DNA of 45,808 nucleotides from an uncultured bacterium (GTDB taxonomy: Bacteria; Patescibacteriota; Dojkabacteria; SC72). Location: NCBI GenBank assembly GCA_903906305.1, contig CAIVJR010000007.1:1-45808 (forward strand), given 5' to 3'. Positions 25,645 to 33,539 of the stretch are shown piece after piece. The notes beneath the pieces were generated by a model. That model was not told where the DNA came from, did not search any database, and worked only from the letters and a program-made list of their open reading frames with translations. Positions within the stretch are counted from its first letter, which is position 1. The number at the start of each line of letters is the position of its first letter. A program made the position numbers and the translations under genes.

Positions 25645-26568
25645 CTATTTTAACCAACTTAGTTCTCCATAGGTAGCTACGTACTTCTTGTATACCGCAG
25701 GCCACATATACTGAGGTTTGGCACCCGCTCTAAGTTTGTAAAGAGTCTTGGCAATTTGAATCTTTCCGTCAAAGATATTTTCGTTTGGAAATTGTTCATA
25801 CCATAGGCAAGGATCCCACTGGAACAATCCCTTGTAGTAACTTTTGTTGCTTTCTCCATTACATCCAGATTCCCACTTCATAGTAAATTTAAGCCATTGC
25901 TTTTCCTCGTCAGATGCTGAAACGCTACTATCTATATATGCTTCCCAATATGAACAGTTATATCCAATTTGTGGTACTTGGCTAGGATTGTCGTCGGGTC
26001 CTTCTAAAACAACAACCTCCTTAACAGGGTTTTTAATAATATCCTGGTTTATGATTTCAGATGCAACCAAATCTCCACCCTGATATGTTCTTTTAAAGGT
26101 TTGAGTCATTGCACCCAATACACCTTTTTGAGTAATAACCTGTTCACTTAGTTTTTGGCAAAGAGAGCCTCCTTGTGTAACTTTCTCATACGGAAGTGTG
26201 ATGGTGATATCCTCAATCACTGTTCTGTATGTCTGCAGTGTAATGTATGCGTTATTCGTTAACACATTTAATGGTGATGTTGTAAGTACTCGATTCATAC
26301 TACTTACCGAATAGCCATTTTCAATTAGAGCATCCATCGGGGTTGGAGCATTGGTTAGAAAATGCTGAATATCCCCGTCATTGTCTACAGTTATGAATTT
26401 CGTTGGTATCTCTGCTTGAGCCTCTTGCGCGTCAACTTCAAAAACTAATTTTGTCCAATTTGAATTCAATACAGGGATACTGGCTTGGTAATATCGGTTA
26501 TCTAAATTATTAAGTAAAAGAAAAATACTAATTCCTAATACGATTCCAAAGACTTTTGCGAGTTTCAT
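25645..26568 (-). CDS. RpfB-like secreted protein: DUF348-like, G5 and lytic transglycosylase-like domains
   Basis: 307 residues. An N-terminal hydrophobic helix (about 5-21) exports or anchors it. A DUF348/YabE-like ubiquitin-fold domain (about 56-110) precedes a G5 domain (about 113-190), which binds peptidoglycan or glycans. The C-terminal domain (about 222-307) looks like an Rpf/lysozyme-type transglycosylase, with a candidate catalytic Glu233 in KWESGCNG and YYKGLFQWD (244-252). The order equals that of actinobacterial resuscitation-promoting factor RpfB and of YabE-type proteins. It probably remodels peptidoglycan. It is divergent from the TPR gene across 59 bases. Confidence 0.75.
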   Translation of the reverse strand: MKLAKVFGIVLGISIFLLLNNLDNRYYQASIPVLNSNWTKLVFEVDAQEAQAEIPTKFITVDNDGDIQHFLTNAPTPMDALIENGYSVSSMNRVLTTSPLNVLTNNAYITLQTYRTVIEDITITLPYEKVTQGGSLCQKLSEQVITQKGVLGAMTQTFKRTYQGGDLVASEIINQDIIKNPVKEVVVLEGPDDNPSQVPQIGYNCSYWEAYIDSSVSASDEEKQWLKFTMKWESGCNGESNKSYYKGLFQWDPCLWYEQFPNENIFDGKIQIAKTLYKLRAGAKPQYMWPAVYKKYVATYGELSWLK

Positions 26569-26578
26569 AGGTAGGACT

Positions 26579-26587
26579 ATTTTAACA
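26579..26587 (-). promoter_or_regulatory. Extended -10 promoter of the RpfB-like gene
   Basis: On the minus strand TGTTAAAAT ends ten bases before the ATG (26568), predicting a leader of about four bases. It shares a 59-base divergent region with the TPR gene promoter. Confidence 0.45.
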
Positions 26588-26592
26588 CATAA

Positions 26593-26621
26593 TTGAGGGC
26601 AAGTATGATCTGTGATATATT
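26593..26621 (+). promoter_or_regulatory. Promoter TTGAGG-17-TATATT of the TPR gene, predicted leaderless
   Basis: The -35 TTGAGG (26593-26598), a 17-base spacer with TG at 26613-26614, and the -10 TATATT (26616-26621). Six bases then lead to ATG 26628. It is the only predicted leaderless promoter here with a recognisable -35. Confidence 0.65.
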
Positions 26622-26627
26622 CAAATA

Positions 26628-28085
26628 ATGAAAACTGCCTTCAATTTCAAAAAACTACTTCCGTGGATTATCCTTGTTCTTGTAATTGGAGGGCTTGCGG
26701 CCTGGTATTTTATTGCCAACCGTGTTACTACAGCTGAAAATGCCTCATATGATGCAAAGATAAAGGAAGCTGTGACAATGTATAACAGTAAAGAATATTC
26801 TACATCAATGGGATATTACTATGAAGCAGCAGATATGATTCCTTCCAGAGTAGAAGCATTTCAAGGAATTCTAACAATATTAATTGAAAAAGGAAGGCCT
26901 GATGATGCTCTCTCCATATTGGAGAAATCGGCACAGAAGATTAGTAATCAAGATCAAGCGATACTCTACACTTTGGTAGGAAATGCATATTACAAAGTTT
27001 CTAATTTTGATAAAGCACTTGAAACATTCAAAAAGGGACAAGGGGTAGGAGTAGGCAATCAAGATCTCGAACTGATAATAGGGAAGGTATATCTTAAAAA
27101 AGGAGATATTGATAGTGCTGCAAAACAATTAGAGAAAAATTCTTTCGAGGGGGATAACCTTTCTGAATCTAAGCTTCTTCTTTCATATATTCAATCCACT
27201 TCAGATGTAGATTCTGCAAAAAGTACTCTTGGAAGTGTATCTTCAACTGAAAAATGGAAAGCCTACTATGATGAATTCTCTACAGTTTTAGCATCCTTAA
27301 ATACAGATACAAAGTTTAATGCAACAAAACTTTCGAGGATATATATAAATAATGGAAATCCTGCACTAGCAGTTGCTATGTTACAGCCACTAGAAACGGA
27401 GATGTCAGAATATTTAGAAGGAATGTATTACTTGGGAAGAGCATACTTAGAAATGAAAGAATATGACAAAGCTTTAATTGAGTTAGACAAGTCAGTTACT
27501 TTGGGTGGACTCGAGGATACAATTCTTTGGACTAAAGCGCGAGCATATATGGGTAAGAACGATTTGAATAATGCAATCACTAACTACGGAAAAGCAATTG
27601 GATATCAAGGAAAAGAACCTTCAAGAGAATTAGTAAAAGAATATATGGATGTTCTTTTAGAAAACAACTTTACCTTGAAGGCAGATGAACTTTTACAAAG
27701 TATTTTGAAAGGTTCGAAGACTCCATATTTGTATATATATGGTTTGAAGATAAACTATGTGTTAAGTAATGTCGAAAAAATCAACTATTATATCTCCCTT
27801 TTGGATGCTTCTACATTAGATGGAGAAGATAAACTTGAATACCTGTATTACAAAGCTAAAACTTTGTTGGACCAAAATGGAGATATAGTACAGATAAATT
27901 TGGTATTAGATAGCTTGTTAGAGATTGATAGATATAACCCTAAATATTACTTTTTGTTAGGAAGATTACAGTTCGAGCAGGGTAATGCAACAGAGGCTTC
28001 AGACTCCTTAAAGAAGGCACTTGAGTACGACTTGGACTATGCAATTACAGAAGAAGCGAGCAAGCTGTTGTCTAGTGTTGATTAG
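26628..28085 (+). CDS. Membrane-anchored TPR protein
   Basis: 485 residues. A short cytoplasmic N-terminus and one transmembrane helix (about 12-31) precede a long array of tetratricopeptide-like helical hairpins that fills the rest. Clear repeats include AILYTLVGNAYYKVSNFDKA (about 108-127), YLEGMYYLGRAYLEMKEYDK (about 263-282) and a final FLLGRLQFEQGNATEASDSL (about 444-463). TPRs are protein-interaction scaffolds. By topology the array is outside the cytoplasmic membrane, which would suit envelope assembly or pilus-type machinery. It ends just before the fusA promoter. Confidence 0.85.
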   Translation: MKTAFNFKKLLPWIILVLVIGGLAAWYFIANRVTTAENASYDAKIKEAVTMYNSKEYSTSMGYYYEAADMIPSRVEAFQGILTILIEKGRPDDALSILEKSAQKISNQDQAILYTLVGNAYYKVSNFDKALETFKKGQGVGVGNQDLELIIGKVYLKKGDIDSAAKQLEKNSFEGDNLSESKLLLSYIQSTSDVDSAKSTLGSVSSTEKWKAYYDEFSTVLASLNTDTKFNATKLSRIYINNGNPALAVAMLQPLETEMSEYLEGMYYLGRAYLEMKEYDKALIELDKSVTLGGLEDTILWTKARAYMGKNDLNNAITNYGKAIGYQGKEPSRELVKEYMDVLLENNFTLKADELLQSILKGSKTPYLYIYGLKINYVLSNVEKINYYISLLDASTLDGEDKLEYLYYKAKTLLDQNGDIVQINLVLDSLLEIDRYNPKYYFLLGRLQFEQGNATEASDSLKKALEYDLDYAITEEASKLLSSVD

Positions 28086-28097
28086 TTCTGATATAAT
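28068..28097 (+). promoter_or_regulatory. Promoter of fusA (TTGTCT-18-TATAAT, extended)
   Basis: TTGTCT (28068-28073) and TATAAT (28092-28097), with TG at 28089-28090. It lies over the end of the TPR gene. The predicted start near 28104 gives a leader of about 52 bases ending in an AT-rich stretch without a Shine-Dalgarno. Confidence 0.65.
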
Positions 28098-28155
28098 CGC
28101 AACTGCGAGAGTGTAAACTTTCCTTTTTGTAACTGTTAAATTAATTAATAACTTT

Positions 28156-30255
28156 ATGGACAAATCTACATATAATATCAAAATGCCAATGGAACAAATC
28201 CGAAATATCGGAATCATTGCGCACATTGATGCAGGAAAAACTACTACAACAGAAAGACTTTTGTATTTCACTGGACAGGTTCACAAAATTGGAGAAGTAC
28301 ATGATGGTGCAGCAACAACTGACTTCATGGTACAAGAACAGGAAAGAGGAATCACAATCATGTCCGCTGCAGTTACATGCTTCTGGGATTACAACAACAA
28401 ACGACATCGAATCAATATCATTGACACACCAGGCCACGTGGATTTCACAGCAGAGGTTGAGAGATCTCTTCGTGTTTTAGACGGTGCAGCTGTTATCTTT
28501 GACGGAAGAAAAGGTGTAGAACCACAATCTGAAACAGTTTGGAGACAAGCAAACAAATATGGTGTTCCAAGAATCTGTTTTATGAACAAGATCAACTTAA
28601 TCGGTGGAGACTTCGAACATAGTTTCCAGACAATTAGAACTAGATTGAGTAACAAAGCAGTTGCAGTTACATTACCACTTGGAAAAGAACAACAGTTACA
28701 TGGATATGTAGACTTGATCAAAATGAAAGCATATACATACGATGGAGTAGATAATCCTGTATTAACGGAAGTTCCAATACCTGATGATATGAAAGATTCT
28801 GTCGCAAGTCATAGAGAACTTTTGCTTGAAGTATTGGCAGAACAAGATGACGTTTTGATGAACAAGTATTTTGAAGGAGAAGAATTAACATCTGATGAAT
28901 TGTACGCTGCATTAAGAAAAGGAACTTTAGCATTAAAGGTATTCCCTGTATTAGGTGGAGACTCTAGAACTGCAATGGCAAAAACATTGTTGGATTACAT
29001 TACAATATGTCTTCCATCACCAGTTGATATTGCATCTGTAAAAGGTGTGCATCCAAAGACAGGTGAAGAAGTCGAAAGACATGCAAAAGAGGATGAACCA
29101 TTCTCATCTTTGGTATTCAAGATTGTAAACGACCCTCATATCGGAACACTTTCATACTTTAGAGTATATTCTGGAAAAATAGATGCAGGAACATACGTAT
29201 TGAATTCAACAAGAAATATTAGAGAAAGAGTCAGTAGATTGGTATTGATGCACGCTGACGACAGAGAGGATGTTGAATTCCTCAAGGCAGGAGATATCGG
29301 CGCAATTGTTGGATTAAAAGATTCTACAACAGGAGATACACTTTGTGATGAAGCAAAGCCAGTAATCTTGGAGAGAATAACCTTTGCAGAACCAGTTGTT
29401 TCAGAAGCTATCGAACCAGCAACTAAATCCGATGAAGAGAAGCTAACAGATGCCTTGGGAAGACTTGTTAAAGAAGATCCTACATTTAGAGTAAGCACTA
29501 ATCAAGAAACTGGTCAGACAATTATCTCTGGAATGGGTGAGCTTCATTTGGAAATCATTGTAGATAGATTAAAGCGAGAATTTAATGTAGTAGCTAACGT
29601 TGGAAAACCACAGGTAGCTTACAGAGAAACTATTCGAAAAGTCGTTGATCAAGCTGAAGGAAGATATGTCAAACAATCTGGAGGTAAGGGTCAATACGGT
29701 CACTGTTGGTTGAAGTTAGAACCAAATGAAGTTGGAAAAGGATTTGAATTCAAAAATGAGATTAAAGGTGGTTCTATTCCTAAGGAATATATTGCTCCAA
29801 TACAGAAGGGTGTTGAAGAAGCTATGAAGTCAGGTGTTGTAGCTGGATATCCAGTAGTGGATATTAAAGTCACAGTATTTGATGGCTCATATCATGAAGT
29901 GGACTCCTCTGAGGCAGCATTTAAGATCGCTGGATCAATGGCTTTCAAAGAAGGATGTAGAATGGGAACCCCTGTATTGCTAGAACCTGTTATGAAAGTT
30001 GAAGTCGAAATGCCAGACCAATATATGGGAGATGTAACTGGATCATTAAGTAGCAAGAGAGGTCAGATTCAAGGATCTGAAAGTCTTGGAAACGGTATCA
30101 GTAAGATTGATGCTATTGTTCCTCTTTCCGAGCTATTTGGATACACCAGTGAGCTTAGATCTATCACTAGTGGTAGAGGAAGCGCAAACATCGAGCCATC
30201 TCATTATGCAGATGTTCCTAAGAATGTTGCAGAAGAGGTTGCGGGTAAGAAATAG
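28156..30255 (+). CDS. fusA: Elongation factor G with non-canonical G4 and G5 motifs
   Basis: 699 residues, five-domain EF-G of normal length. It drives ribosomal translocation and recycling. G1 AHIDAGKT (22-29), switch I EQERGITI (61-68) and G3 DTPGH (90-94) are canonical. The guanine-specificity motif NKxD reads NKIN (144-147), where nearly all EF-G have NKMD. The G5 loop, normally GSAFKN, reads GDSRTA (268-273), placing an Asp where Ser is expected. Domains II-V (for example RESVGKP-like [15 protein letters not shown] and the [12 protein letters not shown] end) look normal, so it is the main EF-G and not a decayed paralogue. rpsL and rpsG, which usually precede fusA, are absent. A strong terminator follows. 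Confidence 0.96.
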   Translation: MDKSTYNIKMPMEQIRNIGIIAHIDAGKTTTTERLLYFTGQVHKIGEVHDGAATTDFMVQEQERGITIMSAAVTCFWDYNNKRHRINIIDTPGHVDFTAEVERSLRVLDGAAVIFDGRKGVEPQSETVWRQANKYGVPRICFMNKINLIGGDFEHSFQTIRTRLSNKAVAVTLPLGKEQQLHGYVDLIKMKAYTYDGVDNPVLTEVPIPDDMKDSVASHRELLLEVLAEQDDVLMNKYFEGEELTSDELYAALRKGTLALKVFPVLGGDSRTAMAKTLLDYITICLPSPVDIASVKGVHPKTGEEVERHAKEDEPFSSLVFKIVNDPHIGTLSYFRVYSGKIDAGTYVLNSTRNIRERVSRLVLMHADDREDVEFLKAGDIGAIVGLKDSTTGDTLCDEAKPVILERITFAEPVVSEAIEPATKSDEEKLTDALGRLVKEDPTFRVSTNQETGQTIISGMGELHLEIIVDRLKREFNVVANVGKPQVAYRETIRKVVDQAEGRYVKQSGGKGQYGHCWLKLEPNEVGKGFEFKNEIKGGSIPKEYIAPIQKGVEEAMKSGVVAGYPVVDIKVTVFDGSYHEVDSSEAAFKIAGSMAFKEGCRMGTPVLLEPVMKVEVEMPDQYMGDVTGSLSSKRGQIQGSESLGNGISKIDAIVPLSELFGYTSELRSITSGRGSANIEPSHYADVPKNVAEEVAGKK

Positions 30256-30277
30256 GTGTAATTTGCAAGGATTGAAG

Positions 30278-30306
30278 AAAAGGCTCTGGTAATTCAGAGC
30301 CTTTTT
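30278..30306 (+). terminator. Strong intrinsic terminator of fusA
   Basis: An eleven-pair perfect stem AAAAGGCTCTG / CAGAGCCTTTT around a six-base loop (30289-30294), with the T-run as its 3' arm ending at 30306. It separates fusA from tuf. The remaining 30307-30380 stretch is AT-rich and holds nothing I can name. Confidence 0.92.
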
Positions 30307-30380
30307 ACATCAATATGAAATATTTATTTATTTTGAAGAAATCATATACTTTAAAATATCGTTAAATTACTACAAAACAC

Positions 30381-30409
30381 TTGCAAGTCGGGCTACTTTT
30401 TGATAATAT
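30381..30409 (+). promoter_or_regulatory. Promoter of tuf (TTGCAA-17-TAATAT, extended)
   Basis: TTGCAA (30381-30386), a 17-base spacer ending TGA, and TAATAT (30404-30409). The predicted start is near 30416. The 67-base leader opens with a hairpin, GGTTTG (30418-30423) / CAAACC (30434-30439), then is AT-rich to the ATG. A second possible promoter, ATGACA-17-TAATAT (30430-30458), lies downstream. Confidence 0.65.
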
Positions 30410-30482
30410 CCATTGCAGGTTTGCAAAAGATGACAAACCGGTATATTAGAAATAATATAAATAATTTATTAACAATATATAC

Positions 30483-31655
30483 ATGGCAGATTTTAATAGA
30501 ACAAAGCCACACATGAATATCGGTACCATTGGTCACGTCGACCACGGTAAGACAACCTTGGTAAGAGGTATTCTAAACGCATTCTACCCAGAAGCAGATA
30601 GGGCAAGAATGATTGATAAATTAGATAAAGATCCAATCTCTAGAGCAAAATCTATAACTATTGCTGTAGCACATGTTGAATTCGAAACCGAATCAAGACA
30701 CTACGCATTGGTAGATTGCCCAGGACACAAAGACTACATTAAGAATATGATCACAGGTGCAGCACAAATGGATGGCGCAATCTTGGTTATATCCTCAAAT
30801 GATGGAGCTATGCCTCAGACTAAAGAGCACTTGTTGCTTGCAAAGCAGGTTGGTGTTCCTAAGATTGTTGTTTTCATCAACAAATTTGGTGAAGCAGATG
30901 AAGAAATTCTTGAACTTATCAAAGCAGACGTACAAGATGCATTGAAGAAATATGGATTTGATGAGAACGCACCAATAATTGTTGGTGATGCATTGAAAGC
31001 TCAAAAGGGTGAAGAAGAAGGATTGGTTTCTGCTAGAGAATTGATTAAAGCAGTTGATGAATATATCCCTATGCCAGAGAGAGATGTTGATAAGCCATTC
31101 TTACTACCTGTTGAAGATGTGTTCTCAATTGAAGGTAGAGGAACAGTTGTAACTGGAAGAATTGAAAGAGGTATTTTGAAATTAGCACAAGATGTTGAAG
31201 TATTAGGTATGGGTAAGAAACCTTTGAAAACAGCTGCTACAGGAATCGAAATGTTCAACAAGAGCATGAAAGAAGCTCAAGCAGGTGATAATGTAGGTGT
31301 ATTACTAAGAGGTTTGAAGAGAGAAGATGTTGAAAGAGGTCAGGTTATTGCTGCTACAGGTTCTGTAGAAACACATACTGAATTTAAGACTGAAGTATAT
31401 GTATTGAGCAAAGAAGAGGGTGGACGACACACTCCATTTGTATCTGGATACAAACCACAGTTCTATATCAGAACTGCAGATGTAACAGGAGAAGTAACTC
31501 TTCCTGAGGGTGTTGAAATGGTAGCACCAGGCGATCACACAGAATTCACTGTAAAGTTGGTTTCTGCAGTGGTTGTTGAAAAAGGATTGACATTTGCTAT
31601 CCGAGAGGGTGGACAAACAGTTGGTCAAGGTATTGTTACCGAGATTATTAAGTAA
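30483..31655 (+). CDS. tuf: Elongation factor Tu with non-canonical G4, G5 and switch I motifs
   Basis: 390 residues, three domains. It delivers aminoacyl-tRNA to the ribosome. G1 GHVDHGKT (17-24), G3 DCPGH (78-82) and domains II-III ([20 protein letters not shown], the [10 protein letters not shown] end) are canonical. The NKxD motif is NKFG (133-136), one residue shorter in the following loop, so the Asp that reads the guanine base is missing. G5, normally GSALKA, is GDALKA (168-173). Switch I is also altered: the usual ARGITIN reads AKSITIA (55-61). It is the only tuf seen here and sits directly upstream of the S10 operon. The reading is solid; the biochemical meaning is inference. Confidence 0.96.
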   Translation: MADFNRTKPHMNIGTIGHVDHGKTTLVRGILNAFYPEADRARMIDKLDKDPISRAKSITIAVAHVEFETESRHYALVDCPGHKDYIKNMITGAAQMDGAILVISSNDGAMPQTKEHLLLAKQVGVPKIVVFINKFGEADEEILELIKADVQDALKKYGFDENAPIIVGDALKAQKGEEEGLVSARELIKAVDEYIPMPERDVDKPFLLPVEDVFSIEGRGTVVTGRIERGILKLAQDVEVLGMGKKPLKTAATGIEMFNKSMKEAQAGDNVGVLLRGLKREDVERGQVIAATGSVETHTEFKTEVYVLSKEEGGRHTPFVSGYKPQFYIRTADVTGEVTLPEGVEMVAPGDHTEFTVKLVSAVVVEKGLTFAIREGGQTVGQGIVTEIIK

Positions 31656-31664
31656 GTAATGTAA

Positions 31665-31691
31665 TGAGGCGGGGACCCAGTTCCCGCCTCA
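31665..31691 (+). other. GC-rich hairpin between tuf and rpsJ, no T-tract
   Basis: An eleven-pair stem (one G-T) TGAGGCGGGGA / TTCCCGCCTCA around the loop CCCAG. It is far richer in GC than its surroundings and begins ten bases after the tuf stop. With no T-run after it, it is more likely an mRNA stabiliser, processing site or pause element than an intrinsic terminator. Confidence 0.7.
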
Positions 31692-31720
31692 CTATGTAAT
31701 TAATTTAGCTCTTTTAAATA

Positions 31721-32029
31721 ATGGCTAGTACTGCAAAAATTAGAGTAAAGTTGAAAGGTTATGATTCAGTAGTAGTAGATAAGTCTGCTAGAAGCATCAT
31801 AGAGACTGCAATAAGCACAGGTGCTAAAGTTGCTGGCCCTATCCCTATGCCTACTAGAAAAAGAAAAATTGCTGTTAACAGATCGCCATTTATTTACAAG
31901 AGCTCAATTGAACATTTTGAGATAAATACGCATAAGAGAGTAATAGATATCATTGATCCTACTCCAAAGACCATAGATGCATTACAGCATCTACAAATGC
32001 CTGCTGGAGTTGGTGTCGAAATACAATAA
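31721..32029 (+). CDS. rpsJ: Ribosomal protein S10
   Basis: 102 residues, full length. A 30S head protein. The signatures [18 protein letters not shown] and [19 protein letters not shown] match the family. It is the first gene of the S10-spc-alpha series, which runs to rpoA with gaps of a few bases. No convincing promoter is seen directly upstream, so it may be transcribed from tuf through the hairpin at 31665. Confidence 0.97.
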   Translation: MASTAKIRVKLKGYDSVVVDKSARSIIETAISTGAKVAGPIPMPTRKRKIAVNRSPFIYKSSIEHFEINTHKRVIDIIDPTPKTIDALQHLQMPAGVGVEIQ

Positions 32030-32046
32030 TATATTTGATAAAAAAG

Positions 32047-32637
32047 ATGAAAGCGTTAATTGGAATTAAAAAAGGAATGACAAGAATATTCAACAAGGAG
32101 GGGAAAGTTGTCCCTGTAACAGTTGTTGATGTTAAGGACTGTGTGCTTTCATTTGTTGAACCTATGGGTTTTGAATTAGGAATTGGAGAGAAAAAGCATT
32201 CAAACAAAGCTTTAACAGGGAAATACAAAGAAACTAAGAAGGTTCCAGCACAAAGAAAATATTTTCAAGGGGAATTAGACATTACAGATATTAAAATTGG
32301 AGATGAAATTAAAGCTGAGATATTTGAAGCAGGTGAGAAAGTTGGAATAACTGGAATATCAAAAGGAAAAGGATTTGCAGGTGTAGTTAAGAGATACAGA
32401 TTTGCAGGAGGACCAAAGACACGTGGACAATCAGATAGAGAAAGACATCCAGGATCAATTGGTGCTGGTACAGATCCAGGAAGAGTATTAAAAGGAAAGA
32501 AGATGGGTGGAAGAATGGGTCAAGATACAATCACAATCAAAAAGAAAGAAATAGTTGATATTAAAGATACATATGTATTAATATCTGGACCTGTTCCTGG
32601 TTCCAATGGTGATTTAATAGCAATATATACTGAATAA
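32047..32637 (+). CDS. rplC: Ribosomal protein L3
   Basis: 196 residues. It binds 23S rRNA near the peptidyl-transferase centre and starts 50S assembly. ATG 32047 gives the standard MKALIGIKKGMT opening; an in-frame TTG 12 bases upstream is rejected. The central loop GISKGKGFAGVVKRY and the conserved RQSDRERHPGSIGAGTDPGR-type region (here GQSDRERHPGSIG) are present. Confidence 0.97.
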   Translation: MKALIGIKKGMTRIFNKEGKVVPVTVVDVKDCVLSFVEPMGFELGIGEKKHSNKALTGKYKETKKVPAQRKYFQGELDITDIKIGDEIKAEIFEAGEKVGITGISKGKGFAGVVKRYRFAGGPKTRGQSDRERHPGSIGAGTDPGRVLKGKKMGGRMGQDTITIKKKEIVDIKDTYVLISGPVPGSNGDLIAIYTE

Positions 32638-32639
32638 TA

Positions 32640-33254
32640 ATGGAAAAAACAAAAGTAACTACAACAACTAAAGAAGTAAAGCCAAAAGCACAAGAGGTAA
32701 AACTTAATCCAATTGTTTGGGAAGCACCTTACAATGGTGATTTAGTAGCTCAAGTTCTCTATGTTTACATGAGCAACGAGCGAAAGGGTACTTCTAATGC
32801 AAAAACAAGAGGTGATGTAAGAGGTGGTGGTAGAAAACCATGGAAGCAAAAAGGTACTGGAAGAGCAAGATCAGGTTCTACTAGATCTCCACTTTGGGTA
32901 GGTGGTGGTGTTACATTTACACCTAATGACAAGAACTGGAGTAAGAAGATTAACAAACAGATGGCAAGAAAAGCAACATGTATCATGTTGTCTGAAAGAT
33001 TAAGAAAAGAAGTATTGAATTTTGTAACTATGCCTAAGGAAGAGATCAGAAAAGCATTGGAAGAGAAGATAGGTAAGAAGGCATTGATAGTAACTGCAAA
33101 TGTTGATGTAAAGAAAAGTTTAGGTAATGTTGAGAACGTAACTGTAATTACTCCTGAAAAAGTAAATACAAAGCATTTGGTATCCGCAAGAAATATTCTT
33201 GTAGATCAGGATGCAGTTAATATTCTTGAAGAAAGACTATCAGATGGAAAATAA
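32640..33254 (+). CDS. rplD: Ribosomal protein L4
   Basis: 204 residues. It lines the exit tunnel and in many bacteria represses the S10 operon. The extended loop is intact: GDVRGGGRKPWKQKGTGRAR and SGSTRSPLWVGGGV. It starts two bases after rplC, and its end overlaps the start of rplW by 11 bases. The first 25 residues are Lys/Thr-rich, longer than in E. coli. Confidence 0.97.
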   Translation: MEKTKVTTTTKEVKPKAQEVKLNPIVWEAPYNGDLVAQVLYVYMSNERKGTSNAKTRGDVRGGGRKPWKQKGTGRARSGSTRSPLWVGGGVTFTPNDKNWSKKINKQMARKATCIMLSERLRKEVLNFVTMPKEEIRKALEEKIGKKALIVTANVDVKKSLGNVENVTVITPEKVNTKHLVSARNILVDQDAVNILEERLSDGK

Positions 33255-33537
33255 AGAAATACAATTACAACCTGTTGTTTCCGAGAAAAGCTATAACTTA
33301 GCTAATGCAAGTGGTAAGTACACATTCTTAGTAACAAGAGGTAATAATAAAATAGAGATTGGTAAAGCAGTTGAGAAGAAATATAAGGTACATGTTGAAA
33401 AGGTAAACAGTGTAGTAAGACCAGGAAAGTCACACAGAAATCCAAAAACTAACGGAACTCTTAGAAAGTCTGATTTAGTAAAGTTCGTAGTAACACTTAA
33501 AAAAGGTGATAAAATTGATGAATTCTTAAATATATAA
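33244..33537 (+). CDS. rplW: Ribosomal protein L23
   Basis: 97 residues. It sits at the tunnel exit, where trigger factor and SRP dock. PVVSEKSYNLANASGKYTF near the N-terminus is the family signature. ATG 33244 overlaps the rplD end by 11 bases; a longer in-frame reading from 33211 would add residues with no family similarity. Confidence 0.96.
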   Translation: MENKEIQLQPVVSEKSYNLANASGKYTFLVTRGNNKIEIGKAVEKKYKVHVEKVNSVVRPGKSHRNPKTNGTLRKSDLVKFVVTLKKGDKIDEFLNI

Positions 33538-33539
33538 CA

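Noticed and set aside
30307-30480. Possible tRNA or small RNA between fusA and tuf
   Set aside because: No cloverleaf or T-loop sequence is seen. The region is accounted for by the fusA terminator, the tuf promoter and its leader hairpin.
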